From contig NZ_CANNDN010000003.1 in assembly GCF_947503465.1 (NCBI RefSeq), positions 372,001 through 436,000 on the forward strand: a stretch of DNA of 64,000 nt, written 5' to 3'. The translations under genes were made by a program, and so were the position numbers. This stretch comes from an uncultured Tateyamaria sp. (GTDB lineage Bacteria; Pseudomonadota; Alphaproteobacteria; Rhodobacterales; Rhodobacteraceae). Under the pieces are notes generated by a model. That model did not search any database, was not told the origin of the DNA, and saw only the letters and a program-made list of their open reading frames with translations. Each line of letters begins with the position of its first letter. Position 1 is the stretch's first letter. Shown here piece after piece: positions 38,043-45,853 of the stretch.

Positions 38043-39080
38043 ATGGATAAGATTTCTTACGACACCTATGTTTCCATGTCGGCAGACCGCAATCGCCGCA
38101 AGGAGTTTCGCGCCTATTCCCTTGTGATCCCCGGCGAACGCGCCTTCGATTTTCGCGTGGTCCCCAATCCTGACCTGGTTGTCGACATTCCCGACGATAT
38201 CCAGCTTGAAAATGCGATGCAGGCCGGCAATGGGATTGAGCGAACGGCCCGCCGCCTCTCCTTCAATCTGGATCGTATTTTCAACCGCCACAAACCGGTG
38301 CTGGTGGCCGAAGGCGACAGTTGGTTCCAGTTTCCAATTCTGATCGATGAGATCCTGGATCACCTGTCCGACAAATTCGCCATCCTGTCGCTGGCCGCTG
38401 CGGGGGACACGGCGGAAAACATGGTCGAGGGACCCGAGGAATCCGGCGGTCGCGAATATCTGACCAACCTGCGCCGCCAAAAGGATCATGTCCGCGCCTT
38501 TTTGTTCTCTGCTGCCGGTAACGACATCATAGGCGAGGATCCGATCACGGGGAAATCGGCGCTGTTCGACATCATTCACAAGTTCGACCCGACCCGAACC
38601 ACGATCGAGGCGCATATCAACACTGACGTGCTGAACGACCGACTGGACAGTCTGCGCGCCGTCTACACCAAGGTGATCACCGACGTGCGCAACGAACCGG
38701 GGCTGCAGAACTTGCCGATTGTGGTGCACGGGTATGACTATACATTCCCGTATCCACATCTGGAACATGATCCCCGCAACCCGCGGCACGCGGCCAAGAA
38801 TGAATGGCTGGGCGAACCACTGGATCAACGCAACTTCCCATCCGACACGCAGGCCCAACGCAACCTGCGCCGGAACATCGTGATCCACCTGATTGACAAG
38901 CTGTACGACCTGTTGAACGACCTGGCCCAGGCGCACGGCAACGTTCTGGTCGTCGACTGCCGCGGGGCAATGTCCGAGGTCACCGATTGGATCGATGAAA
39001 TCCATGGCACGGATGAAGGGTTTGCCAAGGTCACCGACCGGTTCCGCGCAACGCTTGATGCTGTCCTTACAGGCAACTAG
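38043..39080 (+). CDS. SGNH-like hydrolase, cytoplasmic
   Basis: 345 residues, no leader. SGNH blocks can be traced: VAEGDSWFQFP (block I, Ser93), LAAAGDTAEN (block II Gly), FSAAGNDIIGE (block III Asn) and DEIHGTDEGF (block V, Asp-x-x-His). The spacing is longer than in GDSL lipases and the insert GYDYTFPYPH is unusual. It is divergently paired with the trypsin-like gene. Function unknown; acyl ester hydrolysis is expected from the fold. Confidence 0.75.
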   Translation: MDKISYDTYVSMSADRNRRKEFRAYSLVIPGERAFDFRVVPNPDLVVDIPDDIQLENAMQAGNGIERTARRLSFNLDRIFNRHKPVLVAEGDSWFQFPILIDEILDHLSDKFAILSLAAAGDTAENMVEGPEESGGREYLTNLRRQKDHVRAFLFSAAGNDIIGEDPITGKSALFDIIHKFDPTRTTIEAHINTDVLNDRLDSLRAVYTKVITDVRNEPGLQNLPIVVHGYDYTFPYPHLEHDPRNPRHAAKNEWLGEPLDQRNFPSDTQAQRNLRRNIVIHLIDKLYDLLNDLAQAHGNVLVVDCRGAMSEVTDWIDEIHGTDEGFAKVTDRFRATLDAVLTGN

Positions 39081-39238
39081 CGCCTGGCCCGTGAGGCGGT
39101 GCGCCACGTCGTGCCGCCAGCCATCGGTTTGTGGGGGCCTGCACGGCGCTGCCGCCTGCAATTTTCACCTTTGAGTTGATTTCTGCACGGGTTGCATAGA
39201 CGCTCGACCCAACACAAAGCAATTTTCAGGTTCACATT

Positions 39239-41266
39239 ATGTCGTCACGTCCTTCGTCCAATTCACGCCGTCAATTTCTGGGGATGGCCTCAAGCGCGGC
39301 ATTGATTGCTGGCGCACCCTGGCCCGCACGGGCCAACATTGATCCAAGGAATGCATATTCCGTCGCGTCTGACGGGGCCGCCGTCACCAAGGTGCGGATT
39401 TACCCGGCGCTGGGTATTTGCAGGGTGGGCGGCTCGGACAAATGGTTCTACGCACCCGAGGTACCCGGTCTGCCTCCGATGCCGGAAGACGGCAACTTCA
39501 AGGATGGCCTCGAAAAGATCAAGAAACAGGTCCAGCGGTTCCGCGTCTATGCCTTTGACGCCGATGACAACATCATCGGTGAAGTGACGGGTGACGACAT
39601 CACATGGGGCGTCCACCTCGCCAACACCAAGGCCAACTGGTACGGGTTCAACAACCCGCTCGACAATGGCGACCTGGCGCCTGGCCTGCCCTCGCAAAAG
39701 CGAAACCAGTATTTCGTGGCCAATGCCGACCGCGAAGAGAACCTTCTGATCGACGGCGGCAGGATCGAGATTTCGGGACGCGCAACAAACGCAGGTGGCG
39801 GCGATGATGCGTACCGGTTCGAAGGCACCTTCTGGGGCGGACAACCTGATGCCATCTCTGTCGGTTTAGGCCAGCTGCGGACCGACGACGCGGGACGTCT
39901 GATGGTGGTGCCTCCGGACGGCGTCTCGAATTCGCCCAGCAACGCCGCCATCACCAGCTTTGCCGATAACAACGCGTGGCATGACGATTGGTGCGACGGA
40001 CCGGTGACCGCACGCGTGCGCATCGGCGATCAGGAATTTGAGGCCGAACCATCCTGGGTGGCCTGCGTCGGACCGAACTTTGCGCCAGAGATCCCGCCGA
40101 TCACCACCCTCTACGATGTAGTCGAAGACATGAACGTCCAGGAGGGATGGTCACAACTGCCGGACCTTCCCCTGTCCTTCATGAAATACATATACCCGAC
40201 TTTCCGCCGCATCGCACTGATGGAATGGGTGACCCAGGCGGCCAACCTGCGGCGCGGCTGGCTTGCCATCGGCGACCTGAGCGATCCGGACTATGTGGCG
40301 CGTCTGGCGGATCCGGCCCCAGGGAACGCCGAATTGCGCGCGCAGATCTTTGACCTGTTCCGCGATCCCTACAATCTTGGCGACGGCGCCTATCTCGAAG
40401 AGCGGCTCAAGATCCCCTACATGCTGGGCGACGGCGTGAACTATGACGGCAGCCCGTTGCAGTGGTTCCAGTTCCCCAAGCAGCAATATGAATATCTGAA
40501 AGCGTGGGCCGCAGGCGAGTTCGTGAACGATTATGGCGGTCAGGTTGCCGAAGATTCAACGGCCGAGCATCTCAGCTTCGACGACATTCCGCTGGAACTT
40601 CAACCCGGCGCGTTGACCCAGGCCGCGCTTGAACCGTGTTCGGGCGGGGCGTTCCACCCTGGGGTCGAACTGACTTACTATCTGCGCATCAAAGAGATGT
40701 ATGCCCGGAACTACGACGAAAGCGCCGAACCGTTTCGCATTGCCCACGGGAACCGGCCCAGCCTGAACCAGGACCTGGGGCGCCTGCTGACGCCCGAGGT
40801 CGCGTTCAACGGGTTCGGCGACACGCCGCCGCCCCTGGGTCCGCAGATGGCAGGTGATCTGACACGATGGATGGGCTTGCCATGGCAATGCGATGCCTTC
40901 AGCTGCCAACAGGTCCTCATGCAGCAGAACTATCCCACCGCGGTCTGGTGGCCCGCCCTATTGCCCATCGATGTTTTGCCCGAAGCATACTATACCGCCG
41001 GGCTGGACGAGACGTTGACCGAAGCGGAGCGTTACAAGTTTCTCGACAACCGGGTCAACTGGTCCCGTGGTGTGGCCGGCATCGGGTACCATGCGAATTC
41101 CAGCTATTGGGACGGCATCACCAACATGATCACGGTGTGGGAACGCATGGGCTTTGTCGTGCGCATGCCGTCGCCACGCGGCGACGTGTTTGTCGAAATG
41201 CAGCATGCAGACAACATGGAAACCCGGTTCGACTGGAACCCGGGCCAGGGCATGCTGCCCAATTGA
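39239..41266 (+). CDS. LodA/GoxA family CTQ-dependent oxidase with Tat leader
   Basis: 675 residues. The body opens with KVRIYPALGICRVGGSDKW, the LodA-type N-terminal signature, and has the DLTRWMGLPWQCDAFSC region where LodA-like enzymes place the cofactor Cys (Cys551 or Cys556 here); the partner Trp is probably Trp608 (NRVNWSRG) or Trp624. The family uses cysteine tryptophylquinone to oxidise amino acids such as lysine (LodA) or glycine (GoxA), releasing ammonia and H2O2, which is antibacterial. The leader NSRRQFLGMASS is a Tat signal with Ala-rich cleavage region, so export of the folded, matured enzyme is likely. Followed by its LodB partner. Confidence 0.9.
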   Translation: MSSRPSSNSRRQFLGMASSAALIAGAPWPARANIDPRNAYSVASDGAAVTKVRIYPALGICRVGGSDKWFYAPEVPGLPPMPEDGNFKDGLEKIKKQVQRFRVYAFDADDNIIGEVTGDDITWGVHLANTKANWYGFNNPLDNGDLAPGLPSQKRNQYFVANADREENLLIDGGRIEISGRATNAGGGDDAYRFEGTFWGGQPDAISVGLGQLRTDDAGRLMVVPPDGVSNSPSNAAITSFADNNAWHDDWCDGPVTARVRIGDQEFEAEPSWVACVGPNFAPEIPPITTLYDVVEDMNVQEGWSQLPDLPLSFMKYIYPTFRRIALMEWVTQAANLRRGWLAIGDLSDPDYVARLADPAPGNAELRAQIFDLFRDPYNLGDGAYLEERLKIPYMLGDGVNYDGSPLQWFQFPKQQYEYLKAWAAGEFVNDYGGQVAEDSTAEHLSFDDIPLELQPGALTQAALEPCSGGAFHPGVELTYYLRIKEMYARNYDESAEPFRIAHGNRPSLNQDLGRLLTPEVAFNGFGDTPPPLGPQMAGDLTRWMGLPWQCDAFSCQQVLMQQNYPTAVWWPALLPIDVLPEAYYTAGLDETLTEAERYKFLDNRVNWSRGVAGIGYHANSSYWDGITNMITVWERMGFVVRMPSPRGDVFVEMQHADNMETRFDWNPGQGMLPN

Positions 41267-42348
41267 TGCACGATGTCGCCGTTCTGGGCGGAGGGGTCGC
41301 GGGCGCCACCGCGGCCCTGCGTCTGGCGCAGCATGGGTTGCGTCCGGCCTGGATCACCGGGCGCGCGCAACCCGGGTTCAAACCGGGCGAACATCTGAGC
41401 GCGGCGGCCCTTCCGCTTCTCAAGACGCTTGGGTCCGATGCAATCCTGCGATCCCAGGTGCACCGACACGCGCACAGCACCTATTCAGCCTGGGGCAGCG
41501 ATGCGTTGATTGAACGCAACGCCATCGTCCAGTTGGAAGGCCCCCCGATCGTACTGGACCGCATCGCGTTCGAGGCCGCCATTGCAGAACAGGCCGTGAT
41601 TGCAGGCGCGCAACGGATGGACGGCAGTGTTCAGGACGTGACGATCAAGACGGACCACTGGCAGCTGGCGCACGACACCGGGGCCATCACCGCCCGGTTC
41701 GTATTCGATGCAACCGGACGCAAGGCACGCGTCGCATCGCGCTTTGCCACACGGTTTCAGGCGGACAAGATGGGCTGCCAATACGGGCTGTATACCACTG
41801 ACCCTGCAACCGCGCCCAGACCCGTTACCCTGATCGAGGCCGAGGAACGCGGCTGGTGGTACCTGTCGGTTCTGGCCGATCATCGGGTTGTGGTGAACTT
41901 CTACACGGACAGTGATCTGCCCGGTTTCGACACGGCGGATCTGGATGTACACGCACGCGGGACGCGGGCCATTTCCACGTATCTGGCCGACTATGGGCTG
42001 TCGTTATCTGGCCAATCGGGGCGCGCCACATCGAACAGCGCATGGATCGCCCCGGCCATTGGCGCGGGATGGGTCGCAATCGGCGACGCATCCGCGGCCT
42101 TCGATCCCTTGTCGTCCCACGGCATGACCACGGCCCTGTGGTCTGCGATCACCGCAGCCGACGCATTCGCAGCGCGCGACAAGCAGAAAATGCAGGATTA
42201 TGCCGACAGTGTCGCGAAGGGGGTGCAGGACTTCCTGACCGCCCGCCGCGCCGTTTATGCACGCGAGGGGCGATGGACCGACAGCGCATTCTGGTCGCGC
42301 CGGATCGCGCCTGTCGCACCGGATCATGCCGCCACGCAAGAGGGCTAG
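41266..42348 (+). CDS. LodB-like FAD-dependent oxidoreductase (CTQ maturation)
   Basis: 360 residues. FAD-binding start DVAVLGGGVAGATAALRLAQHG and second motif VAIGDASAAFDPLSSHGM, as in the tryptophan halogenase/geranylgeranyl reductase-like flavoproteins. In Marinomonas LodB is needed to form the quinone cofactor of LodA. The one-base overlap with the LodA-like gene (TGATG) supports the pairing. No leader, consistent with cofactor formation in the cytoplasm before Tat export. Confidence 0.9.
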   Translation: MHDVAVLGGGVAGATAALRLAQHGLRPAWITGRAQPGFKPGEHLSAAALPLLKTLGSDAILRSQVHRHAHSTYSAWGSDALIERNAIVQLEGPPIVLDRIAFEAAIAEQAVIAGAQRMDGSVQDVTIKTDHWQLAHDTGAITARFVFDATGRKARVASRFATRFQADKMGCQYGLYTTDPATAPRPVTLIEAEERGWWYLSVLADHRVVVNFYTDSDLPGFDTADLDVHARGTRAISTYLADYGLSLSGQSGRATSNSAWIAPAIGAGWVAIGDASAAFDPLSSHGMTTALWSAITAADAFAARDKQKMQDYADSVAKGVQDFLTARRAVYAREGRWTDSAFWSRRIAPVAPDHAATQEG

Positions 42349-42443
42349 GACCGCCGCCGGGAACACCGGCCATCGCAATTTTCTTTGCGTTTCCAACAGC
42401 CCTCGGTAAACACGCCATTGGGCTGGCACAGGGAAGGGTCGTC

Positions 42444-43478
42444 ATGCGCGCCGCGGTCGTACGTACATTCGGAGAAGACTTGTCCATTGAAACCGTTGCC
42501 GATCCGGACTGCCCGGACAACGGCGTGGTTCTCGAGGTCGCCGCCTGCGGCGTATGCCGGTCGGATTACCACGGCTGGACGGGCGAGCATCCCAAGGTGC
42601 AGAACGGATCAATCCTCGGGCACGAATACTGCGGCACGGTGGTCGCGGCAGGCAAGGGCGCACGACATGCAATCGGCGACCGGCTGATTGCGCCCTTCAT
42701 CCTGTCTTGCGGCGATTGTCCGGCCTGCCACACCGGAGTGTCGAACACGTGCGCCCATCAGATCGTTCCCGGCTTTGGCACGCCGGGCGCCTATGCGCAG
42801 TATGTCGCGGTGCCCTTCGATCACAACCTTGTCCATCTGCCCGACACGATGTCGCCTGCGCTGGCCGCCGGGTTGGGCTGCCGGGTGACCACCGCGTGGC
42901 ACGCGTTGACCGACCGGGCAAATGTCCGGGCCGGAGAATGGGTCGCCGTACATGGCACGGGCGGCATCGGCCTCGCCGCGATGCTGTTGGCCAAGATGCT
43001 GGGCGCCCGGGTCGTGGTGGTCGACGTCGTTGACGAAAAGCTGACCCACGCCAAGGCGCTGGGGGCAGATGCCACGGTCAATGCGACGCACGGCGACGTG
43101 GCGGCCGCGATCCATGACATCACCGCTGGCGGTGCCCATGTGTCGATCGAGGCACTGGGCATCGAGGCAACCACCAATGCGTCTGTCGAGTGTCTGCGCA
43201 TTCTGGGCCGCCATGTGCATGTCGGAATGCCTGCCGGGTCGGGCATGATGCAGATCAACATGCGGGCGATCTATGCAAAGCAGCTGTCCTTTTTCGGGAC
43301 GCGCGGCATGCCCGCCTGGAAGTACCCCACGCTGCTGGACATGATCGAGCGGGGTGATGTTGACCTGTCGCCCATGGTCGCACGCAAAGTGCCCTTGTCC
43401 GGTGCCAGTGCAGAACTGCGGGCTATGCACGGGCCCACCGCGCCCGGCACCGCCGTCATCACGGAATTCACCGGCTAG
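42444..43478 (+). CDS. Zinc-dependent alcohol dehydrogenase
   Basis: 344 residues of the MDR family. Catalytic zinc site CGVCRSDYHGW and GHEYCG; structural zinc loop CGDCPACHTGVSNTC; NAD site GTGGIGLAAMLLAKMLGA. Cytoplasmic. GGGAAGGG precedes the start. Located 95 bases after lodB, it could reduce or oxidise aldehydes produced by the oxidase or by the alpha-dioxygenase operon; this is inference from position. Confidence 0.93.
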   Translation: MRAAVVRTFGEDLSIETVADPDCPDNGVVLEVAACGVCRSDYHGWTGEHPKVQNGSILGHEYCGTVVAAGKGARHAIGDRLIAPFILSCGDCPACHTGVSNTCAHQIVPGFGTPGAYAQYVAVPFDHNLVHLPDTMSPALAAGLGCRVTTAWHALTDRANVRAGEWVAVHGTGGIGLAAMLLAKMLGARVVVVDVVDEKLTHAKALGADATVNATHGDVAAAIHDITAGGAHVSIEALGIEATTNASVECLRILGRHVHVGMPAGSGMMQINMRAIYAKQLSFFGTRGMPAWKYPTLLDMIERGDVDLSPMVARKVPLSGASAELRAMHGPTAPGTAVITEFTG

Positions 43479-43481
43479 CAT

Positions 43482-44327
43482 CTAATCGAGTTGAAAGCCC
43501 CGCGCCCGCAGGAACGCGCCGAACTCCGCGCGTTCCGGCTGGCTGTATTGGCGGACTTTGTCCTCTGACCAGCCATATGTATCCGATGTCCCGAACGTCG
43601 CGACAAACCGTTGGCGGTTGTAGGGCTGGGCGCGGGCACGGCGGACGTCATAGGCCGCGACACTCTCTTTCAACCCGTCCTCCCGATAGGTATCGACATG
43701 ACAGGTCACATGCAGGGGCAGGCGCATCGCGATTTCTGGAGGGTGGGCAGGATATCCAACGGCAAGACCTGCAAAGGGGAAGACGTGTTCAGGCAACCCC
43801 AACAGGTCGGACACCGCTGCCGCGTCATTGCGCACAGCACTGATCGGACAGCACCCCAATCCGGCCGCCTCGGCCGCCGTGACAAATGCCGCCATCGCAA
43901 TCGCCGCATCAGCTGCCGCATTGATGACCGCATCCATGTGATCATTGGCAAATGGCACATCATGCCAGTCATGCAACAGGCGTTGGCGTCGGTTGTTGCC
44001 ACAGAACACAAGCACCATGGGTGCGGCCGCCACCCAGTCTTGCCCCGCCACCAGATCAGCCAGCCTTGCCCGCCGATCCTCGGACTTCAGCGCCACGATG
44101 TCGCGTTGCTGCAAATCGCTCTTCGTGGGCGCCGCCAGCGCAACGGCACATAGCGTTTGCAAGAGATCATCGGGCACCGGCGTCGGCTGGAACCGACGAC
44201 AAGACCCGCGCGATGCCATCCGGCGCAATGACTGACGGACATCCGCAGGCATATCCGGTGCATCCACGGCGTCGCCATAGCGTTCCATCAAGGCGTCATT
44301 CAGATCGGGATCAGGTCTGTCGGTCAT
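43482..44327 (-). CDS. Nitroreductase family protein
   Basis: 281 residues. FMN-binding fold: SRGSCRRFQPTPVPDDLLQTL near the start, ALAAPTKSDLQQRDI, and a Gly-rich GLAVGYPAHPP late motif, followed by a C-terminal extension as in larger NfsA/FRP-like members. Reduces nitroaromatics or quinones with NAD(P)H. It faces the ADH gene (3 bases between stops) and is divergent from the dehydrogenase operon. A TTG at 44339 is an alternative start. Confidence 0.9.
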   Translation of the reverse strand: MTDRPDPDLNDALMERYGDAVDAPDMPADVRQSLRRMASRGSCRRFQPTPVPDDLLQTLCAVALAAPTKSDLQQRDIVALKSEDRRARLADLVAGQDWVAAAPMVLVFCGNNRRQRLLHDWHDVPFANDHMDAVINAAADAAIAMAAFVTAAEAAGLGCCPISAVRNDAAAVSDLLGLPEHVFPFAGLAVGYPAHPPEIAMRLPLHVTCHVDTYREDGLKESVAAYDVRRARAQPYNRQRFVATFGTSDTYGWSEDKVRQYSQPERAEFGAFLRARGFQLD

Positions 44328-44353
44328 GTGGGGATCCAATGGGCAATGAACTG

Positions 44354-44418
44354 TAAGTGATGCTTACGAATATGTTCACTCAATATCGCATTTATTAAGC
44401 ATCACTGTCGGTTATACT
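44354..44418 (+). promoter_or_regulatory. LysR-type operator dyads and promoter of the SDH/fumarase operon
   Basis: TAAGTGATGCTTA (44354-44366) is a T-N11-A LysR box with perfect 4-base arms. Its 11-base half AGTGATGCTTA (44356-44366) recurs inverted as TAAGCATCACT at 44396-44406, centres 40 bases apart. A -10-like TATACT is at 44413-44418 and no good -35 is seen, as for activator-dependent promoters. A LysR gene lies at the far end of the cluster (51830-52732). Confidence 0.6.
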
Positions 44419-44458
44419 CTGGCACGAACCGCATAGCTCGGGAAAGACCCAGCCAACC

Positions 44459-45172
44459 ATGTCAACCCAGACGATCAAGGTGACGATCGAGCGCGCAGTG
44501 GACGCTCAGGCCGTGTTCGATGTCCCCGCCTACGAAAGCCAGACGGTGCTGGACGTCGTGTCCTGGGTGCAGCAGAACGCCGACCCGACGCTCAGCTATC
44601 GCTTTGCCTGTCGTGTCGGGATGTGCGGCAGCTGCGCCATGATGGTGAATGGTGTTCCGCGGTGGACCTGCCGCACGCACATATCGAAGGTGCTGACGGG
44701 CGACGCGGTCACGATTGGCCCCTTGCGCAACCTGCCGGTGATCAAGGACCTCGTGGTCGACATGGACCCGTTCTTTGACAAATGGGTGAACGCGGAAGGG
44801 GTGCATCACGGTGCCCTGACGCGCAACGATCCTATCGCCCCTGTGGACGAGGCCAGCACCGCACGTGTCGAGGCGAATGCCGGTATCGAATGCATCAACT
44901 GCTCGGTCTGTTATGCGGCTTGTGACACGGTTGCGGGCAACCCCGACTACCTTGGCCCTGCCGCCTTGCAACGGGCATGGACCCTGCTCAATGACGCAAA
45001 GGACGAAGGGCGCGTTGCGATCCTTGACGCGGTGTCGGGGTCCGGCGGGTGCCACAACTGCCACTCAATGGGGTCATGCACCGCCTATTGCCCCAACGAT
45101 CTGGACCCGATGTCAGCCATCGCCGGCCTGAAACGCGAAACGGCCAAGTCGTTTTTCCGGAGGGGGCGCTGA
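44459..45172 (+). CDS. Succinate dehydrogenase/fumarate reductase-like iron-sulfur subunit
   Basis: 237 residues. N-terminal [2Fe-2S] ligands CRVGMCGSC with a later Cys (WTC); C-terminal CINCSVCYAAC plus CHNCHSMGSCTAYCP for [4Fe-4S] and [3Fe-4S] clusters. Electron-transfer arm between a flavoprotein and a membrane b-type anchor. The gene order B-C-D-A differs from the usual sdhCDAB, and the sequence is divergent, so it is probably a paralogue with its own substrate rather than the TCA enzyme. Confidence 0.9.
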   Translation: MSTQTIKVTIERAVDAQAVFDVPAYESQTVLDVVSWVQQNADPTLSYRFACRVGMCGSCAMMVNGVPRWTCRTHISKVLTGDAVTIGPLRNLPVIKDLVVDMDPFFDKWVNAEGVHHGALTRNDPIAPVDEASTARVEANAGIECINCSVCYAACDTVAGNPDYLGPAALQRAWTLLNDAKDEGRVAILDAVSGSGGCHNCHSMGSCTAYCPNDLDPMSAIAGLKRETAKSFFRRGR

Positions 45173-45504
45173 TGCTGTCCTTGCGCCTTTACATGCTGCA
45201 ACGGATCACGGCGCTGCTGATGGCACCGCTGGTGATCGGCCATCTTGCCGTGATGATCTACGCCATCCAGGGTGGGCTGAGTGCCGCCGAAATTCTGGGC
45301 CGCACCCAGGGCTCGGTCGCATGGTTCCTGTTTTACGGCCTGTTTGTCGTGGCTGTGTCGATCCACGGCGCAATCGGGGTGCGGACCATCGCGTATGAAT
45401 GGGGCAGGTTGAAAGGCCCTGCGCTCGAAGCGGCAATGTGGATCATTGGCCTTGGCCTCCTTTCACTCGGAGCGCGGGCCGTCTGGGCCGTGACCTTCGC
45501 ATGA
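45172..45504 (+). CDS. Membrane anchor subunit, SdhC-like
   Basis: 110 residues, three membrane helices. MLQRITALLMAPLVIGHLAVMIYAIQ and VVAVSIHGAIGVR carry candidate heme-b His residues, in the pattern of SdhC/FrdC proteins. Start overlaps the previous stop by one base (TGATG) after CCGGAGGGGG; overlaps the next start by 4 bases. Confidence 0.85.
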   Translation: MLSLRLYMLQRITALLMAPLVIGHLAVMIYAIQGGLSAAEILGRTQGSVAWFLFYGLFVVAVSIHGAIGVRTIAYEWGRLKGPALEAAMWIIGLGLLSLGARAVWAVTFA

Positions 45505-45851
45505 GCGCGGCCGGCATCACATCCCGCGCGCATCCGCTGTGGCTGGCCTATATCCTGCATCGGCTGTCCGGGCTTGGCCTTGCCCTGTTTCTGCCTGTCC
45601 ACTTCTGGATCCTGTCGCTGGCGCTCACCAGTCCCGCGCGGTTGGACAGCTTTCTGGCCTTCACCGACATTGGCATTGTAAAACTTGCAGAATTTGGCCT
45701 CGTTTTTCTTTTGGCCGTCCATATGTTCGGCGGTCTGCGGCTGATGGCGATGGAATGGCTGCCATGGACGCCACCGCAAAAGACACTGGCCGCCGGGGCT
45801 ACAGCCGTGTCTTTCCTGATTGCCACGCTATTTCTGATGCAGGCGGTGTGA
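45501..45851 (+). CDS. Membrane anchor subunit, SdhD-like
   Basis: 116 residues with three membrane helices. Candidate heme-b His residues are in AYILHRLSGLGLALFLPVHFW and FLLAVHMFGGLR. The pair with the preceding gene suggests a two-subunit di-heme anchor that exchanges electrons with the quinone pool. ATGA overlap with the preceding gene. Confidence 0.85.
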   Translation: MSAAGITSRAHPLWLAYILHRLSGLGLALFLPVHFWILSLALTSPARLDSFLAFTDIGIVKLAEFGLVFLLAVHMFGGLRLMAMEWLPWTPPQKTLAAGATAVSFLIATLFLMQAV

Positions 45852-45853
45852 TC

